Part shown: positions 36,284 to 47,295 of the stretch, in pieces | How positions within the stretch are numbered: the first letter of the stretch is position 1 | How the letters are laid out: each line of letters begins with the position of its first letter | DNA from: Stenotrophomonas sp. SAM-B | Lineage (GTDB): Bacteria > Pseudomonadota > Gammaproteobacteria > Xanthomonadales > Xanthomonadaceae | Direction: 5' to 3' | Length of the DNA stretch: 64,000 nucleotides | NCBI RefSeq assembly: GCF_013387485.1 | Contig: NZ_JABBXB010000013.1 | Coordinates: forward strand, 1-64,000 | The notes under the pieces: model-generated | Databases searched by the model: none | Told to the model about the DNA's origin: nothing | The model's input: the letters and a program-made list of their open reading frames with translations, nothing else | Made by a program: the position numbers and the translations under genes

Positions 36284-36319
36284 GCGCCTAGTGTGCCTGA
36301 GCGGCGCACCGCAGTGCGC

Positions 36320-37027
36320 TCAGGACGCGCCGCCGCAATCGGGTTCGAGCAGGCGCGAACGCGCCAGCCAGTCTTTGTCGGGGTAATACGCGAACACCAT
36401 CGTGCCGCCGCGCAGGCTGTCGATCAGCGGCCGGGCCACGGACAGGCGCACCGCCGGGCAGCCCAGGCTGCGGCCCAGGCGCCCCTGCAGGCGCGCGATC
36501 GCAGGATTCACGTACGGCGCGCCGTGGATGACGATCGCGCGGTCGCGGGCGTGGTCGTTGAAGCCCGGTTCCAGTCCTTCCAGCCGCAGCGAATAGCCGT
36601 TGCCGCCCATGTAGGTTTCCTTGGCGGTGAACGCACCCAGGCTGGACATGAAGCTGCCGTCCTTGTTGGAGAAATGCTGGGTGCGGTTGTCGCCACTGTT
36701 GCGGCCATGCGCGACCCACTCCTCGAACAGCAGCCGCTGGCGGGTCAGATCAAAAATCCACATGCGCGGTTCGGTCGAGGGTCGCGAGTAATCGATCACG
36801 CTCAGTTTGCCCGGGTCGATGCCGAGTTCCGGACGACGCAGCGCGCAGTGCATCGCACGGGCCGCCAGCTGCAGCACCTGCTTATCCGCGGCCGGCGCGG
36901 CCTTGGCCAGCATCTCGGCCATCTGCACCGGGCTGGCGGTCGGGGCCGGCGCAGGGCTGGCCGCGCCGGCCGTGGCGGACGCGATCAGGCCGCAGAACGC
37001 GGCAGGCAGCAATTTCACAACGGACAT
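36320..37027 (-). CDS. Murein L,D-transpeptidase catalytic domain protein
   Basis: A 235-residue exported protein (signal peptide VVKLLPAAFCGLIASATAGA). The catalytic segment is VIHGAPYVNPAIARLQGRLG followed by RSLGCPAVR, with the nucleophilic Cys, as in the YkuD-related murein L,D-transpeptidase family. It would form 3-3 crosslinks or attach proteins to peptidoglycan in the periplasm. It lies next to a second L,D-transpeptidase on the same strand, with 27 bp between the genes. Confidence 0.88.
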   Translation of the reverse strand: MSVVKLLPAAFCGLIASATAGAASPAPAPTASPVQMAEMLAKAAPAADKQVLQLAARAMHCALRRPELGIDPGKLSVIDYSRPSTEPRMWIFDLTRQRLLFEEWVAHGRNSGDNRTQHFSNKDGSFMSSLGAFTAKETYMGGNGYSLRLEGLEPGFNDHARDRAIVIHGAPYVNPAIARLQGRLGRSLGCPAVRLSVARPLIDSLRGGTMVFAYYPDKDWLARSRLLEPDCGGAS

Positions 37028-37054
37028 GGGCAGCACGCCAACCGGAGGCAACCC

Positions 37055-38116
37055 TTACAAAGTGGACCCACCGGCGTCCGATTCCAAGACAGGCTGCAGG
37101 TTCTGTTCATCGGCCACCGGGCGTACCGCCGGCAGGCTGGTGACCAGCAGCGTGGTGCCAGGCACCAGCACGCTGTACAGCTGCTCGGCGAATTCCGGCG
37201 GCAGCGCCATCGGCAGGCTGGGCGTGGCGAGCAGGTCCGGCGTCGCATTGGCGGCGGTCTGGCCCAGCAGCGGATAGGCGGTCCAGCGGTGCAGCGGGCG
37301 GTGCGGGTCCAGCGGGCTGGGGTTGTCCTGGTAGCCCTGGCCCATCACGAACAGGGTCGTCCCCTCGAAGGCCGGCAGGGCCTTGGCTTCCAACCGCGAC
37401 TCGCCGATCAGCACGCCGTCGCGCAGCACGTACAGGCGCTGGTCGTGCAGGCTGACCAGGATGCCCACCTGGCCGGCCGGGGCCGCCGCATCGTTCCAGT
37501 AATGCGCCGGGGCGTCGGTGCTCTCGACCAGCGGTTTGCCGGTGCTGCTGACCGGTGCCAGCACCGCCGGATAGGCCAGCGTCATCGGTGCGCTCTTGGC
37601 ATCGGCCACCACCACGGTATCGCCACGATGGGTCTCACCGAACAGTTTCTGCGCGAACGCCTGCGGCAGCCGCACGCAACCGTGCGAGGCCGGATGCCCG
37701 GGCAGGCTGCCGCCGTGCAGCGCAATGCCATCCCAGGTCAGGCGCTGCATGTAAGGCATCGGCGCGCTGTTGTAGAGGTTGGACTTGTGGTCCTTGTCCT
37801 TCTGCAGGATCGTGAACACACCGGTCGGCGTTTCATGCCCGGTCTTGCCCGAGCTGATCGTGCTCATGCCGATCGCGATGCCGTTGCGGTAGACGTAGGC
37901 GCGCTGCTCATCCAGGCTGACCACCAGCACGATCGGACCGGCCGGAGAAATCTCGGGGTGCCAGAGGAATTCGCCGGGCTTGAGATCGGTCGGGCCGCGC
38001 GGGGCCTCGGTGGTCTTGGTGGCCGTCGGCGCAGTGTTGGCGGCGGTGGCGGGAAGCATCCCGGTCGCCAGCAGCGTCCCGAGCGCCAGACTCAACAGCG
38101 TGCTGCGTACTGCCAT
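37055..38116 (-). CDS. L,D-transpeptidase (YkuD)
   Basis: A 353-residue exported enzyme with signal peptide LLSLALGTLLATGMLPATA. The YkuD domain begins IVLVVSLDEQRAYVYRNG and carries the catalytic HGGSLPGHPASHGCVRLP with Cys. A C-terminal region repeats the YkuD-like start (ILVSLHDQRLYVLRDG) but lacks the SHGC motif, so it looks like a partial second copy. It remodels peptidoglycan crosslinks. An alternative start 9 bases upstream (38125) adds MHD. A much longer open frame continues upstream but is only a shadow of the M20 peptidase gene. Confidence 0.9.
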   Translation of the reverse strand: MAVRSTLLSLALGTLLATGMLPATAANTAPTATKTTEAPRGPTDLKPGEFLWHPEISPAGPIVLVVSLDEQRAYVYRNGIAIGMSTISSGKTGHETPTGVFTILQKDKDHKSNLYNSAPMPYMQRLTWDGIALHGGSLPGHPASHGCVRLPQAFAQKLFGETHRGDTVVVADAKSAPMTLAYPAVLAPVSSTGKPLVESTDAPAHYWNDAAAPAGQVGILVSLHDQRLYVLRDGVLIGESRLEAKALPAFEGTTLFVMGQGYQDNPSPLDPHRPLHRWTAYPLLGQTAANATPDLLATPSLPMALPPEFAEQLYSVLVPGTTLLVTSLPAVRPVADEQNLQPVLESDAGGSTL

Positions 38117-38499
38117 GTCGTGCATCCATTCGAAGAGATGCCGCCACGCTACACGAAGTGCCTGCATGCGTTCGCGAAAACAAGGGAGCACAAAAAGTAA
38201 TTGCCCGGCCACACATCCCTGTGCAGACCGGGCAATCGATACATCCTTGTCGGCATCCCGCCTTCCCCCTGTGCATCCTGCCCAGTCTGGGTGCCGGCCA
38301 TGCTCCGTGCACTCGGCCGTATATGCTTCCGCCATCTCAGCCCTTCCCGGGGTCTGGATGCCACCGTCCTGGTGGGTCCGCGCCAATCCTTCCGCGCCGC
38401 TTCCGTGCGTGCTGCGTCCTGCAGCTGTCGGTGCCGCCGCGGCCTCCTGCCGTGGCGACCAGTGACCGGCGTCCTGCCTGTCCCGACCCGTCCTGTTGT
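38117..38499. other. Intergenic region, 383 bp
   Basis: This lies between comEA and the L,D-transpeptidase, both on the minus strand. It holds a terminator-like hairpin at 38192-38235. The remaining 264 bp next to comEA show no recognisable protein, although frames stay open because of high GC. Confidence 0.5.
38192..38235 (-). terminator. Probable terminator downstream of comEA
   Basis: TTGCCCGG (minus strand) and CCGGGCAA form an 8-bp stem with a long loop, followed by TTAC and five Ts. It is 265 bp past the comEA stop. Confidence 0.55.
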
Positions 38500-38829
38500 T
38501 CAGCGCCTCGGTACGGAGGCCGGCGCTGCCCTCCTGGGCGGTGCCTCGACCGGTGCCTGCCTGGCGCCGGTCGTCATCCGTTGTCGATTCCGTTCGACGG
38601 TCGCTGTCCCTATCCCCTTCACCCGCGCCAGATCCTCGACGTGTTCGAAGGGTCCGTGTTGTCGCCGGTACGCGACGATCGCTTCGGCCTTCATCGGCCC
38701 CACGTTCGCCAATCCCTGCTGCAGCGTCGACGCATCCGCCGTATTGATGTTGATCCGATCGGCCGCGAAGGCCATTCCGCTCAACAGCAGTCCCAGCACC
38801 AGCGCCCTGCACGAAAACCAAGGTCCCAC
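38500..38829 (-). CDS. comEA: ComEA-like helix-hairpin-helix DNA-binding protein
   Basis: A 109-residue exported protein. The GTG at 38829 has an ideal AAGGAG seven bases upstream and gives a signal peptide (CRALVLGLLLSGMAFA). The mature part has the ComEA pattern: ININTADASTLQQGLANVGP, then KAEAIVAYRRQHGPF and VKGIGTATVERNR, a helix-hairpin-helix pair. ComEA binds incoming DNA in the periplasm during natural transformation. The C-terminal tail is Pro/Arg-rich. No other competence gene is near. An upstream ATG exists but lacks a ribosome-binding site. Confidence 0.88.
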   Translation of the reverse strand: MGPWFSCRALVLGLLLSGMAFAADRININTADASTLQQGLANVGPMKAEAIVAYRRQHGPFEHVEDLARVKGIGTATVERNRQRMTTGARQAPVEAPPRRAAPASVPRR

Positions 38830-39028
38830 TGTGTAACTCCTTGTGGCTCGGAACCGGCCCCTGCCGGCAATCCTGTCGAAGGTTCCAGCGTCCCTCGCCA
38901 CATACACACAGCCTATCGTCCACGGCACCTTCACACAGCAGGCCTAACACCCGAAGTGGTGTAGGGAAATACCTACCCCAGCGCAGGCGTAGAATGGCGG
39001 GACTTGTCAAAAGCACTCCGGAGTTCAG

Positions 39029-40522
39029 ATGGACAGCGCCAAGCTCGGCCAATTCGTCAGTGAAAAGTGGGACAACGAGATCGTCCCGCAATTGGTCGAT
39101 TACATCCGTATCCCCAACAAATCGCCGATGTTCGACGCCGATTGGGTCGCCAACGGCTACATGGAACAGGCCGTCACCCTGATGGAAACCTGGGCCAAGG
39201 CTCAGAAGCTGCCGGGCCTGACCGTCGAGGTCGTGCGCCTGGAAGGCCGCACCCCGCTGCTGCTGCTGGAAATCCCGGCCTCCGGCGCCGAGACCGGCGA
39301 CGACACCATCCTGCTCTACGGTCACCTGGACAAGCAGCCGGAAATGACCGGCTGGGACGACGATCTCGGCCCGTGGAACCCGGTGCTGCGCGGCGACAAG
39401 CTGTATGGCCGCGGCGGCGCCGATGACGGCTACGCGATGTTCGGTTCGCTGGCGGCCGTGCTGGCGCTGCAGGAACAGGGCCTGCCGCACGCACGCTGCG
39501 TGATCCTGATCGAAGCCTGCGAAGAATCCGGCAGCTACGACCTGCCCGCCTATGTCGACCACCTGGCCGACCGCATCGGCAAGCCGTCGCTGGTCGTCTG
39601 TCTGGATTCGGGCTGCGCCAACTATGACCAGCTGTGGTGCACCACCTCGCTGCGCGGCCTGACCGGCGGCAACTTCTCGGTCAAGGTGCTCAACGAAGGC
39701 GTGCATTCCGGCGATGCCTCCGGCGTGATCCCGTCCAGCTTCCGCCTGCTGCGCCAGCTGATCTCGCGCATCGAGGACGAGAACACCGGCCGCATCCTGA
39801 TCGACGGCATGAACGTCGAGATCCCGGCCGAGCGCCAGGAACAGGCCAAGCGTGCCGCCGAAGTGGTGGACACCGCGATCTTCGAGAAATTCCCGATGGT
39901 CGACGGCCTGCGGCCGATGAACGACGACCTGGCCGAACTGGTGCTCAACCGCACCTGGCGCCCGGCGCTGTCGGTCACCGGTGTGGACGGCCTGCCGCCG
40001 CTGGCGTCTGCCGGCAACGTGCTGCGTCCGCATACCGCGGTGAAGCTGTCGCTGCGCCTGCCGCCGACCGCGGACGGCAAGGCCTGCGGCGAGCTGCTCA
40101 AGGAAGCCCTGCTGCGCGATCCGCCGAACGGTGCGGAAGTGAAGCTGGACCTGGAAAAGGCCTCCAGCGGCTGGAACGCTCCGGCGATGGCGCCGTGGCT
40201 GACCCAGGCGATCGACGATGCCAGCCAGACCTTCTTCGGCAAGCCGGCGATGTACATGGGCGAAGGCGGCTCGATCCCGTTCATGGGCATGCTCGGCGAG
40301 AAGTTCCCGGGCGCGCAGTTCATGATCACCGGTGTGCTCGGCCCGCACTCCAATGCACACGGCCCGAACGAGTTCCTGCACATCCCGATGGGCAAGCGCG
40401 TGACCTCGTGCGTGTCCAAGGTGATCAGCGAGCATTACGCGGCCAGCCTGCGTGGCGAGACCAGCGGTTCGCCGGTCGCCGCCGACAGCGGCACCCGTCA
40501 CGGCGGCCACGGCTGCTGCTGA
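39029..40522 (+). CDS. M20 family metallopeptidase (dipeptidase-like)
   Basis: A 497-residue zinc peptidase. Zinc ligands are seen in YGHLDKQPEMTGW (His, catalytic Asp), GRGGADDGYA (bridging Asp), EACEESGSYD (catalytic and ligand Glu) and near the C-terminus GVLGPHSNAHGPNEF (His). It resembles the M20 peptidases acting on di- and tripeptides, with a lid/dimer domain in the middle. The C-terminus is unusual: HGGHGCC, a His/Cys tail that might bind metal. CCGGAG precedes the ATG. Cytoplasmic. Confidence 0.92.
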   Translation: MDSAKLGQFVSEKWDNEIVPQLVDYIRIPNKSPMFDADWVANGYMEQAVTLMETWAKAQKLPGLTVEVVRLEGRTPLLLLEIPASGAETGDDTILLYGHLDKQPEMTGWDDDLGPWNPVLRGDKLYGRGGADDGYAMFGSLAAVLALQEQGLPHARCVILIEACEESGSYDLPAYVDHLADRIGKPSLVVCLDSGCANYDQLWCTTSLRGLTGGNFSVKVLNEGVHSGDASGVIPSSFRLLRQLISRIEDENTGRILIDGMNVEIPAERQEQAKRAAEVVDTAIFEKFPMVDGLRPMNDDLAELVLNRTWRPALSVTGVDGLPPLASAGNVLRPHTAVKLSLRLPPTADGKACGELLKEALLRDPPNGAEVKLDLEKASSGWNAPAMAPWLTQAIDDASQTFFGKPAMYMGEGGSIPFMGMLGEKFPGAQFMITGVLGPHSNAHGPNEFLHIPMGKRVTSCVSKVISEHYAASLRGETSGSPVAADSGTRHGGHGCC

Positions 40523-40529
40523 CGTTGGC

Positions 40530-40560
40530 GGACGCAGCCTGGCCTTGCTAGGCTGCGTCC
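40530..40560. repeat. Hairpin after the M20 peptidase
   Basis: GGACGCAGCCT and AGGCTGCGTCC form an 11-bp stem with a 9-nt loop, 7 bp after the stop codon. No T-run follows. Confidence 0.6.
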
Positions 40561-40582
40561 ACCCTCTACTGACGTCTTTGGC

Positions 40583-40852
40583 ATGAACGGACTGTTTGGC
40601 AGCACCAGCTGGCTCTACATCATCCTGGTCGGCTTCGTCGTCGGTCTGCTCGGGCGTTTCTTCATGCCCGGCAACAACCGCATGGGCTGCCTGCTGACCA
40701 TCGTGCTCGGCATCGTCGGCGCCCTGCTGGCCGGCTGGTTCGGCCAGTACATGGGCTGGTATGCGCGCGGCGAGCCCGCCGGGTTCATCGGCGCCATCCT
40801 CGGTGCGGTCGTGGTCCTGGCCGTGCTTCGGCTGTTCAGCAGCAAGCGCTGA
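40583..40852 (+). CDS. GlsB/YeaQ/YmgE family membrane protein
   Basis: An 89-residue membrane protein with three hydrophobic helices (LYIILVGFVVGLLGRFF, LLTIVLGIVGALLAGWF, FIGAILGAVVVLAVLRLF). FMPGNNRMGCLLTIVLGIVG is typical of the transglycosylase-associated GlsB/YeaQ/YmgE family, which is induced by general stress in several bacteria. Function is unknown. It lies between the M20 peptidase and amgK, all on the plus strand. Confidence 0.9.
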   Translation: MNGLFGSTSWLYIILVGFVVGLLGRFFMPGNNRMGCLLTIVLGIVGALLAGWFGQYMGWYARGEPAGFIGAILGAVVVLAVLRLFSSKR

Positions 40853-40910
40853 GCACCGCCCCTCTCTTCTTTCCCGCGCGCCCCCCGGCGCCGCTTCGAC
40901 GTACCCGTCC

Positions 40911-42637
<1,727 letters not shown>

Positions 42638-42645
42638 CCCTGCCC

Positions 42646-43356
42646 TTACAACAGGTGCGGACCGTCTTCCAGAACCTGCCGCAGGAAGGGCACGGTGATG
42701 CGGCGTTGCGCCGCCAGTGATTCGCGGTCCAGCCAGTCCAGCAGGCTGACCAGGCTGCCCAGCTCGCGGCCGGTGCGGGTCAGCAGCCATTCGATCGCCG
42801 CCTCATCGATCGCCAGTCCACGTCGCGCCGCACGCTCGCGCAGCACCGCCGCGCGGCCTTCGTCGTCCAGCGGCTGCAGCACCACCCGCACACACTGCTG
42901 CAGGCGTGAACGCAGGTCCGGCAACACCAGCCCGAGCTGGTCCGGTGCGTGCTGCGCGGTGTACAGCAGGGTGATCCCCGTCGCGCGCGCACGGTTGTGG
43001 AAATCGAACAACGCCACTTCGTCGTCGCGCTGCCCGGCCACGGCATCCAGCCCATCCAGCGCGACCAGGTCGCGGCCTTCCAGTGATTCCAGCGCGGCGC
43101 GCGTGCGCCCCACCACCGCCTTCAGCGGCAAGTAGGTCGGCTGGCGGCCGGCCTGTTCGGCCAGCGAGCACATCGCCAGCGCCTGATGGGTCTTGCCGGT
43201 GCCCGGCGCGCCCTCCAGGTACACCCAGTCATGCGCGGCGCCCACGGCAATGGCGCGCAGCTGCGCCAGCGCACCATCCGGCGCACCGATGAACGTCTCC
43301 AACCGCTCGTCCTGCGGGTAGCGCAGGGCAAGCGGCAACTGCGGAACGACACTCAC
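42646..43356 (-). CDS. hda: DnaA regulatory inactivator Hda
   Basis: A 236-residue AAA+ protein related to DnaA. The N-terminal QLPLALR is the sliding-clamp-binding motif; LEGAPGTGKTHQALA is Walker A and LVALDGLDAVAG is Walker B. Together with the DNA-loaded clamp, Hda stimulates hydrolysis of DnaA-bound ATP and prevents over-initiation. It overlaps the upstream permease gene by four bases on the minus strand. Confidence 0.93.
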   Translation of the reverse strand: MSVVPQLPLALRYPQDERLETFIGAPDGALAQLRAIAVGAAHDWVYLEGAPGTGKTHQALAMCSLAEQAGRQPTYLPLKAVVGRTRAALESLEGRDLVALDGLDAVAGQRDDEVALFDFHNRARATGITLLYTAQHAPDQLGLVLPDLRSRLQQCVRVVLQPLDDEGRAAVLRERAARRGLAIDEAAIEWLLTRTGRELGSLVSLLDWLDRESLAAQRRITVPFLRQVLEDGPHLL

Positions 43357-44525
43357 TGCGCGTCCGGCCCCTTCGGGTTGCCCACGATCACGATCTCGGG
43401 CTTGTCGACATACGCATCGAGCACGATCGCCGACTTCTCACCGGCATACAGATCGCTCTGGCGATAGCGCTGGTGCGCGTAACGCAGCAGCACGTTGCTG
43501 ACCGCCGCCACCGGCAGTGCCAGCAGCATGCCGAGGAAGCCGAACAGCTGGCCGCCGGCCATCACCGCGAAGATCACCGCCACCGGGTGCAGGCCGATCT
43601 TGTCGCCGACGATGCGCGGGGTCAGCACGTAGCTTTCCAGCAGCTGGCCCACGGTGAACACCACGCCGACCAGGATCAGCAGTTTCAGATCGAAGCCCTG
43701 TGCCTGTACCAGCGCCGCCGCCACCGCCATCACGATGCCGGTGGTCGCGCCCAGATACGGGATGAAGCTGATCAGGCCGGCAACCAGGCCGATCAACAGG
43801 CCCAGCTTCAGGCCGACCAGCGACAGGCCCGCGGCGTACACCACGCCCAGCGCGATCATCACCAGGAACTGGCCACGGATGAACGCACCCAGCACCTCGT
43901 CCGACTCACGCGCCAGCTTGGTGATGGTGCCGACATGGTTGCGCGGAATCATCGAGGCCACGCGCTCGACCAGCTTGTCCCAGTCGCGCAGGAAGTAGAA
44001 CGCCAGGATCGGCAGCAGCAGGATGTTGACCACCCATGTGACCATGGTGAAGCCCGAGCGCTGCACGTAGCCGAAGAAGGTCTTGGCGAACCCGCCGGCC
44101 TGCTGCCAGTGGCTGCGCACCCATTCGATCAGGCGGTCCGGGTCCATCCACTGCATGATCTCGAGCCCGGTCTTCTGCTCGAACCACGGGATGCCCTTTT
44201 CCATCAGCCACTGCTGCGCCTGCGGGATCGCCGCCACCAAGGTGGCGACCTGGCGTTCGATCATCGGCACCAGGATCAGCAGCGCGGCGGTGATCAGCAG
44301 GATCATGGCCACGAACACCAGCACCACGCCGGTGTTGCGCGAGCGGCCGGTCGCTTCGATCCGGTCGACCAGCGGGTCGCCCAGCCAGGCCAGCGCCAAC
44401 GCCAGCACGAACGGGGTCAGGATCGGGCCGAGCAGCCAGATCACCCAGCCGGCGAAAAGCGCCACCAGTACGAATTTCAACCGTCGGAGGAACTGCGCGA
44501 TTTCTGCTTCGGGGGTGAGGATCAT
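43353..44525 (-). CDS. AI-2E family transporter (PerM-like)
   Basis: A 390-residue inner-membrane protein with about eight hydrophobic segments (for example LVALFAGWVIWLLGPILTPF, ILLITAALLILVPMI, LLLPILAFYFLRDW and LFGFLGMLLALPVAAV). The family includes TqsA (autoinducer-2 export) and sodium/proton antiporters, so the substrate is open. PerM is often a neighbour of hda or purM, as here. It overlaps genes on both sides, forming an operon DUF2066-permease-hda. Confidence 0.9.
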   Translation of the reverse strand: MILTPEAEIAQFLRRLKFVLVALFAGWVIWLLGPILTPFVLALALAWLGDPLVDRIEATGRSRNTGVVLVFVAMILLITAALLILVPMIERQVATLVAAIPQAQQWLMEKGIPWFEQKTGLEIMQWMDPDRLIEWVRSHWQQAGGFAKTFFGYVQRSGFTMVTWVVNILLLPILAFYFLRDWDKLVERVASMIPRNHVGTITKLARESDEVLGAFIRGQFLVMIALGVVYAAGLSLVGLKLGLLIGLVAGLISFIPYLGATTGIVMAVAAALVQAQGFDLKLLILVGVVFTVGQLLESYVLTPRIVGDKIGLHPVAVIFAVMAGGQLFGFLGMLLALPVAAVSNVLLRYAHQRYRQSDLYAGEKSAIVLDAYVDKPEIVIVGNPKGPDAQ

Positions 44526-45640
44526 CGCAGGCGATACTCGTTGCTGGCAGGCGGCGGCAGGGCCGAGGGACTGGTTTCATCGATCGGCACCGGCAGCGGC
44601 GCGGTCGGCGCGATCACGCCGTTGTCGCCCAGCATGCGGTTCAGGCCGGCCAGGCCGGTGGTCATCTCCAGCGACAGCTCCAGGCGGTCGCCCGAGGCGC
44701 GCACCGGGGTGACGTTGCGGACCACGGCGGTCTCGCGCAGGCCGGCGGCCAGGCGCATGTAGTCCTCGGCGCTGTTCAGGCCCAGCACCACGATGGTGTA
44801 CGTGCCGGCGGCACCGGTGGCGGCACCGGCCTTGGCGTACCGGCGCACCAGCGCATCGGCGGCACCATCGGCGCCACTGGCCATGGCGCGACGGGCGTCG
44901 CTGTCCTTGGTGGTCCACTTGTTGAGCTCTTTGCCACCGTCGACGAACACCCAGTCGGCCACCCAGCCGCTGCCATCGCGGTAGAGCTTGCCGATCAGCT
45001 GCATCGGCGGGGCATAGCGCGCCGAGGCGCGGGCCACGGACGCGGTGTCCTGGCGCCAGATCGCGCCGACCAGCGCCTGCTCGGCCGCGCTGCCCGAGGG
45101 CAGGCCCAGCTTGTAGCCGCGCTCGATGGCGCGATTCAGCAGCGGGCGGGCCGCATTGGCCTGCTGGACGGTCACCAGGCGCGGGCCGGAGCCGTCGTCG
45201 ATGGCCAGCCAGATCACCGGCTTGGGACGCGGCTGCGGCCACAGCGGCAGGCCGAGGGCCGAGATCAGGCCATCGACGTCATCCTCGCGGAACCGGGCGA
45301 CCAGGATCGTGCGGTAGCTCGGCGCGCCACCGGCCGAGGTGCTCTGGTCCTGGCGGTAGTCATAGCTGGCCACGTAATCCTTGGCATTGCGCAGGGCCTG
45401 CATCACGCCGGGGCGGCTCATCACGCTGCGGTCGCCCGACAGTTTGGCCAGCACATTGCCCAGCGCCCTGGCCAGGGCACCGTTGCGGTCCGAATCGGCC
45501 TGGCTGTTGACCGGGACCTCGGCCTCGTAAGCGCCACTGGCACTGGCCACATCGCCTTCGGTGCGCAGGCCGCTCTGGGCCATCGAGGCCACCGGCAGGC
45601 ACAACGCGAGGAACATCATGAAAAAGAGGCTGCGGCGCAT
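44522..45640 (-). CDS. DUF2066 family exported protein
   Basis: A 373-residue protein with a signal peptide (SLFFMMFLALCLPVASMA). The body (EAEVPVNSQADSDRNGALAR, the ALGNVLAKLSGDRSV segment and PVIWLAIDDGSGPRLV) fits DUF2066, a family commonly found beside purM in gamma-proteobacteria. Function unknown; periplasmic location expected. The start at 45640 has GGAAG seven bases upstream; a longer start at 45652 has none. Divergent from purM. Confidence 0.85.
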   Translation of the reverse strand: MRRSLFFMMFLALCLPVASMAQSGLRTEGDVASASGAYEAEVPVNSQADSDRNGALARALGNVLAKLSGDRSVMSRPGVMQALRNAKDYVASYDYRQDQSTSAGGAPSYRTILVARFREDDVDGLISALGLPLWPQPRPKPVIWLAIDDGSGPRLVTVQQANAARPLLNRAIERGYKLGLPSGSAAEQALVGAIWRQDTASVARASARYAPPMQLIGKLYRDGSGWVADWVFVDGGKELNKWTTKDSDARRAMASGADGAADALVRRYAKAGAATGAAGTYTIVVLGLNSAEDYMRLAAGLRETAVVRNVTPVRASGDRLELSLEMTTGLAGLNRMLGDNGVIAPTAPLPVPIDETSPSALPPPASNEYRLR

Positions 45641-45707
45641 CAGGACTTCCATTGAGCGTATCCGGGGGGAATTGTTGCCCGAATAGGGCCTGCGCGCCAA
45701 CGTGGCC

Positions 45708-45716
45708 TGTTAAAAT
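45708..45716 (+). promoter_or_regulatory. Extended -10 promoter of purM
   Basis: TGTTAAAAT gives an extended -10 (TG, one base, TAAAAT) 32 bp before the purM start. No clear -35 is seen, which extended -10 promoters do not require. Confidence 0.6.
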
Positions 45717-45748
45717 CGCGCTTTCACCCCAGCGCAGCGCCGACGCCC

Positions 45749-46804
45749 GTGACCAATTCCCCGTCCCATCCCTCTCCCCTGACCTATCGCGACGCCGGTG
45801 TCGACATCGACGCGGGCAATGAGCTGGTCGAGCGCATCAAGCCGCTGGTGAAGCGCAGTTTCCGCCCGGAAGTCATGGGCGGGCTGGGTGGCTTCGGCGC
45901 CCTGTTCGACCTCTCCAACAAGTACCGCGAGCCGGTCCTGGTCTCGGGTACGGATGGCGTGGGCACCAAGCTGAAGCTTGCACAACAGCTGGGCCGCCAC
46001 GATACGATCGGCATCGATCTGGTCGCCATGTGCGTGAACGACGTGCTGGTGCAGGGCGCCGAGCCGCTGTTCTTCCTGGATTATTTCGCCACCGGCAAGC
46101 TGGACATCGACACCGCTGCGGCGGTCGTGGGCGGCATCGCCAACGGCTGCACCGAGGCCGGTTGCGCGCTGATCGGCGGTGAAACCGCGGAAATGCCGGA
46201 CATGTATGCCCCGGGCGAGTACGACCTGGCCGGCTTCACCGTCGCCGGCGTCGAGAAGAGCGAGCTGAAGGACGGCGCCAGCGTGGCCGCCGGCGACGTG
46301 CTGATCGGCATCGCCTCCTCCGGCCCGCACTCCAACGGCTACTCGCTGGTGCGCCGCATCTACGACCGCGCCGGCCAGCCGGCCGAGCTGGAACTGGAGG
46401 GCGGGGTCAAGCTGGTCGATGCGCTGATGGCGCCGACCCGCCTGTACGTCAAGCCGATCCTGGCGCTGCTGAAGACCCACGGCGCGGCGATCCACGGCAT
46501 GGCCCACATCACCGGTGGCGGCCTGACCGAGAACATCATCCGCGTGGTGCCCGACGGCCTGGGCCTGGACATCAAGGCCGATGCCTGGACCCTGCCGCCG
46601 GTGTTCCAGTGGCTGCAGAAGGAAGGCGCCGTGGCCGACAGCGAAATGTGGCGCACCTTCAACTGCGGCATCGGCTTCGTGCTGATCGTGGCCGCCGACC
46701 AGGTCGCCGCGGTCAGTGCGGCCGTGGCCGCGCAGGGCCTGGAGCACTGGACCATCGGTGAAGTGACCACCGCCGACGGCGCCGAACGCGTCAAGATCGG
46801 CTGA
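45749..46804 (+). CDS. purM: Phosphoribosylformylglycinamidine cyclo-ligase
   Basis: A 351-residue PurM that closes the imidazole ring in purine synthesis. Characteristic segments are [69 protein letters not shown] and [13 protein letters not shown]. The start is GTG, set by homology. It begins an operon with an unknown membrane protein and purN. Confidence 0.96.
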   Translation: MTNSPSHPSPLTYRDAGVDIDAGNELVERIKPLVKRSFRPEVMGGLGGFGALFDLSNKYREPVLVSGTDGVGTKLKLAQQLGRHDTIGIDLVAMCVNDVLVQGAEPLFFLDYFATGKLDIDTAAAVVGGIANGCTEAGCALIGGETAEMPDMYAPGEYDLAGFTVAGVEKSELKDGASVAAGDVLIGIASSGPHSNGYSLVRRIYDRAGQPAELELEGGVKLVDALMAPTRLYVKPILALLKTHGAAIHGMAHITGGGLTENIIRVVPDGLGLDIKADAWTLPPVFQWLQKEGAVADSEMWRTFNCGIGFVLIVAADQVAAVSAAVAAQGLEHWTIGEVTTADGAERVKIG

Positions 46805-46812
46805 GCCCGGCC

Positions 46813-47295
46813 ATGGAGCCCCGCCCGGAGGCCGCTGCTCAACCGCCGTCGCTGCCCGTCGCAGCGGCGCCGGCCCTGCCGGCCACCGCGGGTGACACCT
46901 CGCAGCTGCAGTTGCTGTCGGTCTTCCACTATGTCGTGGCTGGCCTGACCGCCCTGTTCTCGCTGTTCCCGCTGATCTACCTGCTGATGGGGGTGGCGGT
47001 GATCTTCGCCGCGCCGACGCCGCTGGCGCCCGGTGAGGCGCCGCCGCCGTTCGATCCGCGCCTGATCGGCTGGGTGTTCGTGCTGATCGGCGGCCTCGGC
47101 TGCGCGGCCGGACTGGTCCTGGCCGGCTACATGGCCTACGCCGGGCGGTGCCTGGCGCAGCGCCGACGCTACCTGTTGTGCATGGTCGTGGCTGGCATCG
47201 CCTGCATCTTCATGCCGTTCGGCACCGCGCTGGGTGTGTTCACCCTGGTGGTGCTGTCACGCCCGGCAGTCAAGGCGGCCTTCGAAACCGCATGA
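46813..47295 (+). CDS. Unknown membrane protein between purM and purN
   Basis: A 160-residue protein: an Ala/Pro-rich N-terminus of about 30 residues, then helices VFHYVVAGLTALFSLFPLIY, LLMGVAVIFAA, VFVLIGGLGCAAGLVLAGYM and MVVAGIACIFMPFGTALGVF. The last part resembles small integral membrane proteins of unknown function with a central basic loop (CLAQRRRY). It starts 8 bp after purM and overlaps purN (ATGA). No link with purine synthesis is known to me. Confidence 0.75.
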   Translation: MEPRPEAAAQPPSLPVAAAPALPATAGDTSQLQLLSVFHYVVAGLTALFSLFPLIYLLMGVAVIFAAPTPLAPGEAPPPFDPRLIGWVFVLIGGLGCAAGLVLAGYMAYAGRCLAQRRRYLLCMVVAGIACIFMPFGTALGVFTLVVLSRPAVKAAFETA

